Source: an uncultured Bartonella sp. (GTDB lineage Bacteria; Pseudomonadota; Alphaproteobacteria; Rhizobiales; Rhizobiaceae). From it: a stretch of 35,384 nucleotides of DNA. The notes beneath the pieces were generated by a model. That model made no database searches, had not been told where the DNA came from, and saw nothing but the letters and a program-made list of their open reading frames with translations. The stretch spans positions 1-35,384 of the forward strand of contig CALTWN010000008.1 of assembly GCA_943913205.1 (NCBI GenBank), written 5' to 3'. Position numbers and translations under genes: made by a program. Below are positions 23,724 through 32,033 of this stretch, one piece after another (the stretch's first letter is position 1; every line of letters begins with the position of its first letter).

Positions 23724-24728
23724 CTAAATTACAGCTTTTATTGTAGAAGTTGATTGTTGCATACTTAGCTGGTGCGAACATTGCTGATTTCTTCTAGCGC
23801 TTTGAAGTTTTTCAAAATCTTCGCCAGCATGGTGCGACGACCTAGTTAAAGGTGAAGAAGAAGCATGTAAAAAACCTTTAGTTTTTGCTATCACGGCTAA
23901 CGAAGTAAACTCTTCCGGCGGCACAAAACGCATTACCTCATGATGTTTAACACTAGGCTGCAAATATTGACCTATAGTTAAAAAATCCACATCAGCCACG
24001 CGTAGATCATCCATTACTTGGAGTACCTCATTACGATCCTCACCTAGCCCTAACATAATACCAGATTTTGTAAAAATTTCGCTATCAAGCTCACGCACTC
24101 TTTGAAGCAATCTTAACGAATGAAAATATCTAGCACCTGGCCGAACAGTTAAATATTTTGACGGCACAGTTTCTAAATTATGATTAAAAACATCAGGCTT
24201 TGCTTCCACAACAATTTCTAATGCTCCATCTTTATTTCTAAAATCTGGCGTTAACACTTCTATAGTAGTTTTAGGCGATAATTTTCTTATAGCCAAAACT
24301 ACATCGGCAAATTGTTTCGCGCCGCCATCTGGCAAATCATCTCTATCTACTGAAGTAATAACCACATGCTTCAGCTCCATTTGAGCTACAGCCATAGCTA
24401 CCCGTCGTGGTTCTTCTATATCTAAAGCTTTTGGTATGCCAGTAGCTACATTACAAAATGCACAAGCTCGCGTGCAGATACTACCCAAAATCATAAAGCT
24501 TGCATGTTTTTGATGCCAACATTCACCTATATTAGGGCAAGCAGCTTCTTCACACACCGTAGCTAATTTGTTGGTACGCACTATATCCCTAGTTTGCATA
24601 TATATTGGCGAGGTTGGAGCTTTAACCCTTATCCAATTTGGCTTTTTAGCAATATTCTTATCAGGCCTATGCGCCTTTTCAGGATGCCGCAACTCTCGTT
24701 CTTTTAACTTATTTATAATAGTAACCAA
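23724..24728 (-). CDS. lipA: Lipoyl synthase
   Basis: LipA is a radical-SAM enzyme that inserts two sulphurs into protein-bound octanoyl groups, making the lipoyl cofactor needed by the dehydrogenase complexes encoded next door. The 334 residues have the auxiliary cluster cysteines C59, C64, C70 (CEEAACPNIGEC), the radical-SAM CX3CX2C at C85, C89, C92 (CTRACAFC), and the conserved serine in RSSHHAGEDF. The start is TTG with AGGA 7 bases upstream. The last ~20 residues (from about RRNQQCSHQL) are a glutamine- and serine-rich tail not usual for the family. It follows lpdA after 16 bases. lipB is not in the window. Confidence 0.95.
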   Translation of the reverse strand: MVTIINKLKERELRHPEKAHRPDKNIAKKPNWIRVKAPTSPIYMQTRDIVRTNKLATVCEEAACPNIGECWHQKHASFMILGSICTRACAFCNVATGIPKALDIEEPRRVAMAVAQMELKHVVITSVDRDDLPDGGAKQFADVVLAIRKLSPKTTIEVLTPDFRNKDGALEIVVEAKPDVFNHNLETVPSKYLTVRPGARYFHSLRLLQRVRELDSEIFTKSGIMLGLGEDRNEVLQVMDDLRVADVDFLTIGQYLQPSVKHHEVMRFVPPEEFTSLAVIAKTKGFLHASSSPLTRSSHHAGEDFEKLQSARRNQQCSHQLSMQQSTSTIKAVI

Positions 24729-24744
24729 AATATAGTCCTACCAA

Positions 24745-26166
24745 TTATGCATTTAATACACGCCCAAATGCGTCTAATACGCTTTCTTTCATCATTTCAG
24801 ATAAGGTAGGGTGCGGAAAAATACTATGCATCAAATCTTCTTCTGTTGTTTCCAAATTCATCGCCACAACAAAACCTTGTATCATTTCTGTAACTTCAGC
24901 GCCTACCATATGGGCGCCCAATAATTGACCTGTTTTTTTGTCAAAAATAGTTTTTACTATTCCTTGCTCTTCTCCCATAGCTACAGCCTTGCCATTAGCT
25001 GAAAAACTATAGCGACCAACATTTATATCATAGCCAAGCTCTTTAGCTTTTTTCTCACTTAGCCCCACTGAGGCAATTTGTGGCTCGCAATATGTGCAGC
25101 CCGGTATTTTTACTTTATCTATTATGTGAACATTATTCAAACCAGCTATTTTCTCAACACACATAACGCCCTCTTCTTCAGCCTTATGGGCAAGCATAGG
25201 GGCCCCTGCAACATCTCCTATAGCATATATATTAGAAATATTTGTTCTGCAATATTCATCTACAATTATAATATTATTTTCAGTTTTTATATTTAACTCT
25301 TCTAAACCTAAATTTTCAGCATTACCTACAACACCCGCAGCTACTATCACTTTATCAGCCTTTATAGCTTCTAATTTACCATTAACTTCAACTACAGCCT
25401 GCACATTATTGGTATTTTTTTCTATTTTACTTACAGAAGCATTTGTTAAAAATTTAATATTATGTTTTTCCAAACATTTACGTGCAAAATTTGATATTTC
25501 TTCATCTTCAAGCGGTAAAATATTCGCCATGCGCTCTATAACGGTAACATTGCTACCCATTTCACTATAAAATGAAGCAAATTCTATACCTATAGCTCCA
25601 GAGCCTACAATAACTAAATTTTTTGGTATTTCTTTTGGTACCAATGCATCAAAATAAGACCAAATATGTGTGCTATCAAATTCTAAGCCAGGTAAAATAC
25701 GGGGCCTTGCACCCGTAGCAATTATAATATCTTTAGCTCTATAACTACCAACACCCAAGGCATTTTGCGGGGCCTGAACTTCTGAGGCACTAACATCAAT
25801 TTTTACCCCCGAGCTGTCTTTTGAAAGTCTTGCTATGCCCCATATTACATCTATTTTATTTTTTTTCATCAAATATTCAACGCCTGAGTTAAGGCGCTTA
25901 GAAACATTACGAGAACGCTCTACAATGGCATTAATATCAGGCTCAATTTCGCCAGTAACTTTTAAACCATATAGCGAGGCATGGCTAGCCAGATGCTTAA
26001 CCTGAGCTGAACGAAGCAAAGCTTTAGTTGGTATACATCCCCAATTAAGGCATATACCCCCCAAATGTTTACTTTCTATTATAGCTGTTTTTAACCCTAA
26101 TTGAGCTGCTCTTATTGCAGCTACATAGCCGCCTGGACCTGAACCTATAATAATAATGTCATACAT
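24745..26166 (-). CDS. lpdA: Dihydrolipoyl dehydrogenase (E3)
   Basis: E3 reoxidises the dihydrolipoyl arm and passes electrons to NAD+. The 473 residues include the FAD-binding IIGSGPGGYVAAIRAAQLG (6-24), the redox disulphide GGICLNWGCIPTKAL (Cys39/Cys44 approximately), the NAD-binding VIVGSGAIGIEFASF-type motif, the second FAD block YAIGDVAGAPMLAHKAEEEG, and the C-terminal His-Glu pair in HPTLSE. It is 16 bases downstream of pdhC and belongs to the pyruvate dehydrogenase operon, so it most likely serves that complex first; sharing with 2-oxoglutarate dehydrogenase is possible. Confidence 0.96.
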   Translation of the reverse strand: MYDIIIIGSGPGGYVAAIRAAQLGLKTAIIESKHLGGICLNWGCIPTKALLRSAQVKHLASHASLYGLKVTGEIEPDINAIVERSRNVSKRLNSGVEYLMKKNKIDVIWGIARLSKDSSGVKIDVSASEVQAPQNALGVGSYRAKDIIIATGARPRILPGLEFDSTHIWSYFDALVPKEIPKNLVIVGSGAIGIEFASFYSEMGSNVTVIERMANILPLEDEEISNFARKCLEKHNIKFLTNASVSKIEKNTNNVQAVVEVNGKLEAIKADKVIVAAGVVGNAENLGLEELNIKTENNIIIVDEYCRTNISNIYAIGDVAGAPMLAHKAEEEGVMCVEKIAGLNNVHIIDKVKIPGCTYCEPQIASVGLSEKKAKELGYDINVGRYSFSANGKAVAMGEEQGIVKTIFDKKTGQLLGAHMVGAEVTEMIQGFVVAMNLETTEEDLMHSIFPHPTLSEMMKESVLDAFGRVLNA

Positions 26167-26182
26167 ATTCGCTACTTTTTCT

Positions 26183-27106
26183 TTATATTAACATAGATAA
26201 CGGATTTTCTATAGAATTTTTAAAAGCTTGAATAAGTTGCGCTGCAACAGCTCCATCTATAGCCCTATGATCTACCGAAATAGTAACAGACATAACATTA
26301 GCGATCGTTAATGTATTATCTTTAACTATCGGCCTTTGGCTTGCTGCACTTATAGCAAAAATCACAGCTTGAGGAGGGTTAACAATAGCCGCAAAGTCTT
26401 GAACACCATACATACCTAAATTAGAAATAGAAGCGCTACCACCTTGATATTCATCTGGGCTTAATTTCTTTTCTTTAGCTCTTTTAATTAAATCCTTCAT
26501 TTCATTTGAAATGACCGTAAGAGATTTTTGCTCAGCTCTTTTTACAATAGGAGTTATAAGGCCATTATCAAGCGCTACAGCTACACCTATATTTGCAAAA
26601 CTATGCTGTATCATAGAATTTTCTAACCAAGACACATTTGCTTGCGGCACAAGGTTAAGGGCTTTTGCTACAGCTTTTATCACCATATCATTTATAGACA
26701 ATTTATAAAAAACTTTACCCGTATCATTATCAATAGGAGCCGCCGCATTTAACTCGCTGCGCAAATTAAGCAATTTATCTAATACGCAATCAGCTTTAAT
26801 ATAAAAATGCGGAATATGCTGCTTAGATTCGGTAAGTCTTTTTGCAATAAGTTTGCGCATAGTATCATGCGCTAGCAATTTATATTCATCTGGCTTATAT
26901 AAAGCCAAAATCTGTTCATCGCCCATATTTAAAGACTTTACATCTTTATCCTTATTCTCTACAAAAGACTCTATATCACGTTTTATAATACGATTATAAG
27001 AGCCTGTACCCTTAACCAATGTTAAATTTACATTATGTTTTTGAGCTAAACGCCTAGCTAATGGCGAGCTAAAAATACGTTTTTTATTTTGAACTTGCTC
27101 TGACAT
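26183..27106 (-). CDS. pdhC: Pyruvate dehydrogenase E2 acetyltransferase without a lipoyl domain
   Basis: E2 forms the core of the pyruvate dehydrogenase complex and transfers acetyl from the lipoyl arm to CoA. At 307 residues it is about 100 shorter than usual. It starts directly with the peripheral subunit-binding domain (FSSPLARRLAQKHNVNL..KGTGSYNRIIKRDIESF, about 12-46), then a short linker, then the complete catalytic domain (about 75-307) with RKLIAKRLTESKQ, SISNLGMYGV and the active-site DHRAIDG (His280, Asp284). The N-terminal lipoyl domain (DKA motif) is missing. The ATG has GAG 8 bases upstream and the pdhB stop lies only 14 bases before it, so the domain is not hidden upstream. Confidence 0.93.
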   Translation of the reverse strand: MSEQVQNKKRIFSSPLARRLAQKHNVNLTLVKGTGSYNRIIKRDIESFVENKDKDVKSLNMGDEQILALYKPDEYKLLAHDTMRKLIAKRLTESKQHIPHFYIKADCVLDKLLNLRSELNAAAPIDNDTGKVFYKLSINDMVIKAVAKALNLVPQANVSWLENSMIQHSFANIGVAVALDNGLITPIVKRAEQKSLTVISNEMKDLIKRAKEKKLSPDEYQGGSASISNLGMYGVQDFAAIVNPPQAVIFAISAASQRPIVKDNTLTIANVMSVTISVDHRAIDGAVAAQLIQAFKNSIENPLSMLI

Positions 27107-27120
27107 TTGCTTTTCTCACT

Positions 27121-28434
27121 TTATTTTGTATAAGTTACTAATTTAACTGCTTCAACAATATCAGTTATACTAGGCAAGGCTAGCTTCTCTAAATTTTCTG
27201 CATATGGCATAGGTACGTCTTTACCGGCTACCGTTATAATTGGTGCATCTAAATAATCAAATGCTTCTAAATTAACCTTATTAGCAATATAATCTCCTAT
27301 ACAACATTGAGGAAATCCCTCTTCTACGGTTACTAATCTACCAGTTTTTTTCACCGATTCTATAACCATGGGCAAATCCATAGGTCTTATAGTGCGTAAA
27401 TCTATAACTTCAGCATCTATGCCAAGCTTCTCGAGCTCAGGCAATGATGCATCAACATGCTTCATGCCTATACCAAATGAAACTATGGTAACATCTTTAC
27501 CCGCTTTATGTAAGCGCCCCTTGCCTATAGGTATTATTAAATCTTCGCTATCATTTACCTCAAACTTATGCCCATATAATAATTCATTCTCTAAAAAAAT
27601 TACTGGATTGTCATCTCTTATTGCAGCTTTAAGTAAGCCCTTAGCGTCGCTAGCAGTATATGGCATAATTACCTTTAATCCAGGTATACTAGAATACCAA
27701 GCTGCATAACATTGGGAATGCTGCGCCCCCACACGAGAGGCAGCACCATTAGGCCCCCTAAAAACTATAGGAGCAGAAATTTGCCCACCAGACATATAAT
27801 GGGTTTTCGCAGCCGAGTTAATAATTTGATCTATAGCTTGCATAGCAAAATTGAATGTCATAAACTCTATTATCGGTCGTAGCCCAACAAAGGCAGAACC
27901 TATACCTAAACCAGCAAAGCCCATTTCTGTTATAGGTGTATCAACTACTCGCTTGGCGCCAAACTTTTCAAGCAAACCTTGCGTTACTTTATAGGCGCCT
28001 TGGTATTGCGCAACCTCTTCTCCCAAAATAAAAACATTTTCGTCTTTATGCATTTCTTCTTCTATGGCTTGGTTCAGAGCTTCTCGTACTGTTACTAATT
28101 TAGTGCTAGCTGTTGTTGCTTCTATTTTTGGCTCATCTACTATTATAGATGAAGCAGTCTGGGCTGTTGTTTCTATAGTGTCAGCCTCATCCCCTTCTTC
28201 AAGCAATATACCTATAACGCTATTAACTTTAACATTCATAGTGCCTTCTGGAACAAGTATTTTACCTAAAATGCCTTCATCCGCTGCCTCATATTCCATT
28301 GTGGCCTTATCTGTTTCTATCTCGGCAATAACATCACCAGAAGAGACCTTATCTCCCTCTTTCTTTAACCATTTTGCAAGTGTTCCTTCTTCCATAGTTG
28401 GCGAAAGAGCTGGCATTAATAATTGTACAGCCAT
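27121..28434 (-). CDS. pdhB: Pyruvate dehydrogenase E1 beta subunit with N-terminal lipoyl domain
   Basis: E1 beta, with E1 alpha, decarboxylates pyruvate and acetylates a lipoyl group. The 437 residues begin with a lipoyl domain (MPALSPTMEEGTLAKWLKKE, about 7-26; attachment Lys43 in EIETDKATMEYE), then a linker of about 30 residues (85-110), then the transketolase-like domain (TVREALNQAIEEEM, VDTPITEMGFAGLGIGSAF, GLRPIIEFMTFNFAMQAIDQ) and the C-terminal domain (LRTIRPMD, VEEGFPQCCIGD). A lipoyl domain on E1 beta is an established alphaproteobacterial trait; here it is the only one in the operon because E2 has none. AGGA lies 7 bases before the ATG. It follows pdhA after 25 bases. Confidence 0.96.
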   Translation of the reverse strand: MAVQLLMPALSPTMEEGTLAKWLKKEGDKVSSGDVIAEIETDKATMEYEAADEGILGKILVPEGTMNVKVNSVIGILLEEGDEADTIETTAQTASSIIVDEPKIEATTASTKLVTVREALNQAIEEEMHKDENVFILGEEVAQYQGAYKVTQGLLEKFGAKRVVDTPITEMGFAGLGIGSAFVGLRPIIEFMTFNFAMQAIDQIINSAAKTHYMSGGQISAPIVFRGPNGAASRVGAQHSQCYAAWYSSIPGLKVIMPYTASDAKGLLKAAIRDDNPVIFLENELLYGHKFEVNDSEDLIIPIGKGRLHKAGKDVTIVSFGIGMKHVDASLPELEKLGIDAEVIDLRTIRPMDLPMVIESVKKTGRLVTVEEGFPQCCIGDYIANKVNLEAFDYLDAPIITVAGKDVPMPYAENLEKLALPSITDIVEAVKLVTYTK

Positions 28435-28459
28435 ATTGTTTTCCTTTTTACATATACGC

Positions 28460-29455
28460 TTAAATTACAATATCTGTATATAATTCGCTAACATCTGGCT
28501 CATTATCATTTTGAGCAAATGCTGCCGCCTTATTTACTACTTCCTTAATTTCTTTGTCTATTTTTTTTAAATCTTCTTCAACAAGCGCTTTATTAGACAA
28601 TAATTCTTTTTTTAGCCTTTCAATGGAATCTTTACTATTACGCATAGTAGACACTTCTTCTTTAGCCCTATAATTTGCCGGGTCAGACATAGAATGGCCC
28701 CTATATCTATAAGTTTCCATATCCAAAATTATAGGTCCATTACCCGAGCGCGCATATTCTAAAGCTGAAGATGTTGCATTATATACCGCTTCTACATCCA
28801 TTGCATCTACCTTAACTCCTGGTATATCAAAAGGTAAACCTCTTTGAGAAAAATCCATATGCGCAGAAGCTCTTTCAACAGAAGTTCCCATGGCATATTT
28901 ATTATTTTCAATTATAAATATTATAGGTAGCTTCCACAATGAAGCCATATTATAGCTTTCGTAAACCTGCCCTTGATTGGCCGCGCCATCGCCATAATAC
29001 GCCAAACAAACATTATTGTTGCCTTTATATTTGTTGGCAAAAGCTATGCCTACACCCAAAGGCACCTGAGCGCCCACAATACCGTGCCCACCATAAAAGT
29101 GTTTTTCCTTAGAAAACATATGCATGGATCCGCCCTTTCCTTTAGAAACGCCATTTATGCGCCCCATAAGTTCAGACATAATATAATCAGGATTTATGCC
29201 AGCTGCTAAAAGATGCCCATGATCTCTATAAGAGGTAATAGTTTGATCACCCTCAATAGTAGCATGCAAGCTTCCTACCACTAAAGCTTCTTGCCCTATA
29301 TAAAGGTGACAAAATCCGCCAATTAGCCCCATACCATATAACTGACCAACTCTTTCCTCAAATCTTCTTATAAGAAGCATATCTTTATATAAAGATATTT
29401 GTTGAGTTTGCACCAGCTTTACATTTTTAATATTAAATTTTTCTTTTTTTTGCAC
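28460..29455 (-). CDS. pdhA: Pyruvate dehydrogenase E1 alpha subunit
   Basis: E1 alpha binds thiamine diphosphate and starts pyruvate decarboxylation. The 331 residues show YKDMLLIRRFEERVGQLYGM (about 23-42), FCHLYIGQEA, the phosphorylation-loop region YRDHGHLLAAG, the thiamine diphosphate motif GDGAANQGQVYES..NN, and YRYRGHSMSDPANYR near the end. The start codon is GTG at 29455; a GGTGG stretch 9 bases upstream may be the Shine-Dalgarno and no ATG is available before the first conserved block. It opens the pdhA-pdhB-pdhC-lpdA-lipA-ratA run, 34 bases after ftsB. Confidence 0.96.
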   Translation of the reverse strand: MQKKEKFNIKNVKLVQTQQISLYKDMLLIRRFEERVGQLYGMGLIGGFCHLYIGQEALVVGSLHATIEGDQTITSYRDHGHLLAAGINPDYIMSELMGRINGVSKGKGGSMHMFSKEKHFYGGHGIVGAQVPLGVGIAFANKYKGNNNVCLAYYGDGAANQGQVYESYNMASLWKLPIIFIIENNKYAMGTSVERASAHMDFSQRGLPFDIPGVKVDAMDVEAVYNATSSALEYARSGNGPIILDMETYRYRGHSMSDPANYRAKEEVSTMRNSKDSIERLKKELLSNKALVEEDLKKIDKEIKEVVNKAAAFAQNDNEPDVSELYTDIVI

Positions 29456-29489
29456 AGGTTAGCACCACCCTATTACTTTCTACTACGGT

Positions 29490-29801
29490 TTAATTTGTTA
29501 AAATAACTAATTCATTTGCACGAGCTAAATTAAGATTTTGCCTAGCATATTCCTCTAAGCTATCTTTATTAATCGTTGGTTCGCGCAATAAAGCCACTTT
29601 TTTACTTAACTCTTCACGCTCTTTAAGCAAAGACGATAATTTAATATTTAATTGAGCAATATTTTGCTCTTCTATACCATAAGCTTGCAATCCATACGCT
29701 CCACCATAGCCATGGTAAAAATAATATGCAGCAATCAAAATAGAACTCATATAAAAAATTATTCTCTCTATTTTAGTTTTTCGTTTTTGTCTTGTCCACA
29801 T
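29490..29801 (-). CDS. ftsB: FtsB/DivIC-family septum formation protein
   Basis: A small bitopic membrane protein of the divisome, which with FtsL and FtsQ controls septal peptidoglycan synthesis. The 103 residues have a basic cytosolic start (MWTRQKRKTKIE), one membrane segment (about 13-30), a coiled coil (about 45-72, LNIKLSSLLKEREELSKKVALL split by eye) and the typical tail with DSLEEYARQNLNLARANE. AAAGG lies 7 bases before the ATG. Its position between eno and pdhA is the standard alphaproteobacterial location, which strengthens the assignment despite the low sequence conservation of the family. Confidence 0.85.
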   Translation of the reverse strand: MWTRQKRKTKIERIIFYMSSILIAAYYFYHGYGGAYGLQAYGIEEQNIAQLNIKLSSLLKEREELSKKVALLREPTINKDSLEEYARQNLNLARANELVILTN

Positions 29802-29863
29802 TACATAACCTTTATATTATTATGCAATGTTAAAAGCTATTAATTTAAAAATATTTAACTTAT

Positions 29864-31147
29864 TTACTTAAAAAATCTTGCAAAAGGCTTAACTCCAGCA
29901 TAAGCAGCACAATGGCCCAGCTCTTCTTCTATACGTAAAAGCTGATTATATTTAGCCACTCTATCAGAGCGCGCAACTGAGCCAGTTTTAATTTGGCCAC
30001 TATTCGTTGCCACTGCTATATCTGCTATAGTTGTATCTTCACTTTCACCAGAACGATGCGAAATAACATTATTATATCCAGATTTATTCGCTAATTCTAT
30101 AGCACTAAAAGTTTCACTTAAGGTGCCTATTTGATTTATTTTTACTAAAATTGCATTTGCTATATTTTCATCAATTCCGCGTTGCAGTCTCGTTGTATTT
30201 GTTACAAAAAGATCATCACCTACTAATTGGCATTTATCGCCTAATAACTCTGTAAGAACGCGCCAACCTTCCCAATCATCTTCTGCCATACCATCTTCAA
30301 TAGAAATTATAGGAAAATTCATTACCAATTTTGCTAAATATTCAGCCTGTTGCTCACAGTTTCGCAGTGTTTTTTCAGCTTCATATTTATAGCTCATATT
30401 TTGATAAAACTCTGTAGAAGCACAATCCAATCCCAAAGAAATATCAATTCCAGGTCTAAGCCCCACCTTTTCAATAGCTTTTAAAATAATTTCCAATGTT
30501 TTATCAGCATTTTCAATTGCAGGTGCAAATCCGCCCTCATCACCAACATTAACATTATATCCCATAGACTTTAAACCGCTTTTGAGACAATGAAAAACTT
30601 CAGAACCATAACGCACTGCTTCCCTAAAACTTGGCGCTCCATGTGGTATAATCATAAATTCCTGAAAGTCTAAAGGATTGTCTGCATGCACGCCACCATT
30701 TACAATATTCATTATCGGCGTTGGCAAAACATGTGCAAATGCTCCCCCCAAATAACGATAAAGGGGCAAATCATAAGATACAGCAGCAGCTTTTGCTGTA
30801 GCCATAGAAACCCCTAAAATAGCATTAGCACCCAATTTTGCTTTATTGTCGGTACCGTCTAATTTAATCATTTGCTGATCTATATCCAGCTGATCTTCAG
30901 CATCCGCGCCAGCTAGCAGCTCAAACAAATCATTTTCAACATTGGCAACGGCTTGTTGTAATCCTTTGCCACTATAGCGATCATCATTATCTCTTAACTC
31001 TAAAGCTTCATATTTTCCTGTAGAAGCACCTGAAGGAACGATAGCGCTGCCTACTGAACCATCCTCTAGCAACACATCAACTTCTAAAGCCGGATTTCCG
31101 CGTGAATCTAATAATTCTCTGGCTAAAATATCTATTATAGCTGTCAT
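29864..31147 (-). CDS. eno: Enolase
   Basis: Enolase dehydrates 2-phosphoglycerate to phosphoenolpyruvate in glycolysis. The 427 residues contain ARELLDSRGNPALEVDV (about 9-25), the mobile loop PSGASTGKYEALELRD, NVGDEGGFAPAI, the metal ligands in GLDCASTEF, SIEDGMAEDDW and VGDDLFVTN, and the catalytic lysine region ILVKINQIGTLSET followed by SHRSGESEDT. Its ATG overlaps the kdsA stop by 4 bases (ATGA), indicating coupled translation. Confidence 0.97.
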   Translation of the reverse strand: MTAIIDILARELLDSRGNPALEVDVLLEDGSVGSAIVPSGASTGKYEALELRDNDDRYSGKGLQQAVANVENDLFELLAGADAEDQLDIDQQMIKLDGTDNKAKLGANAILGVSMATAKAAAVSYDLPLYRYLGGAFAHVLPTPIMNIVNGGVHADNPLDFQEFMIIPHGAPSFREAVRYGSEVFHCLKSGLKSMGYNVNVGDEGGFAPAIENADKTLEIILKAIEKVGLRPGIDISLGLDCASTEFYQNMSYKYEAEKTLRNCEQQAEYLAKLVMNFPIISIEDGMAEDDWEGWRVLTELLGDKCQLVGDDLFVTNTTRLQRGIDENIANAILVKINQIGTLSETFSAIELANKSGYNNVISHRSGESEDTTIADIAVATNSGQIKTGSVARSDRVAKYNQLLRIEEELGHCAAYAGVKPFARFFK

Positions 31148-32016
31148 GCTTGCTTCTCCTTATGCATATTTTTTACAATATCATCTATAGCTAATAATTG
31201 CTCTAGCATTTGCTCTAACTGTTGTGGTGTAATCATATTAGCTCCATCAGAGGGGGCATTATCTGGATCTTGATGCGTTTCAGCAAAAATTCCTGCAACC
31301 CCAACGGCTACAGCCGCTCTTGCAAGCCCGGCTACATATTCTCGCTGCCCGCCAGACCGATTACCTAAGCCCCCGGGCTGTTGTACGCTATGAGTTGCAT
31401 CAAAAATTACAGGCGCACCAAATTTCGCCATAATTTCTAAACCACGCATATCATTAATCAAAGTATTATAACCAAAAGAAGTACCGCGCTCACACAATAA
31501 AATATTCTGGTTACCGCCAGCTATAAGTTTATTTACAACATTTTTCATGTCCCAAGGTGCTAGAAACTGTCCTTTTTTTACGTTAACAATTTTACCAGTT
31601 TTAGCAGCCGCTAATAATAAATCGGTTTGCCTACATAAAAATGCTGGAATTTGTAAAATATCTACAATAGTTGCTAACTCAGCACATTGTTCGGGTAGGT
31701 GAACATCTGTAACTATGGGTATCTTATATTGTTTTTTTAAATCAGCAAAAATATCAAGAGCTTTTTCTAAACCTACACCACGCGCTGATTCTAATGATGT
31801 TCTATTGGCTTTGTCAAAACTAGATTTATAAACCAGGCCTACAGAAAATTTATTAGCAATTTCTGTTAAAATACCCGCCATATCAAAAGCATGTTGCCTA
31901 GATTCTATTTGACACGGACCAGCCATAATAGATAATTTTGTACTATTGCTAAAAACCACATCGCCTATCTTTACATGACTGTTACAATTTAATTTTTGAT
32001 TGTTTTCTTCAGTCAT
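31144..32016 (-). CDS. kdsA: 3-deoxy-8-phosphooctulonate synthase (KDO-8-P synthase)
   Basis: KdsA condenses phosphoenolpyruvate with arabinose 5-phosphate to KDO-8-phosphate, the precursor of the inner-core sugar of LPS. The 290 residues include SIMAGPCQIESRQHAFDMA (about 29-47), YKSSFDKANRTS, PIVTDVH, DILQIPAFLCRQTDLL, VKKGQFLAPWDM, CERGTSFGYN and FDATHSVQQPGG. AGG lies 8 bases before the ATG. It sits between pyrG (17 bases upstream) and eno (4-base overlap), an order well known in alphaproteobacteria and also in E. coli for pyrG-eno. Its presence implies the cell makes KDO-containing LPS. Confidence 0.96.
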   Translation of the reverse strand: MTEENNQKLNCNSHVKIGDVVFSNSTKLSIMAGPCQIESRQHAFDMAGILTEIANKFSVGLVYKSSFDKANRTSLESARGVGLEKALDIFADLKKQYKIPIVTDVHLPEQCAELATIVDILQIPAFLCRQTDLLLAAAKTGKIVNVKKGQFLAPWDMKNVVNKLIAGGNQNILLCERGTSFGYNTLINDMRGLEIMAKFGAPVIFDATHSVQQPGGLGNRSGGQREYVAGLARAAVAVGVAGIFAETHQDPDNAPSDGANMITPQQLEQMLEQLLAIDDIVKNMHKEKQA

Positions 32017-32033
32017 TTCAAGAACCTATTTTG

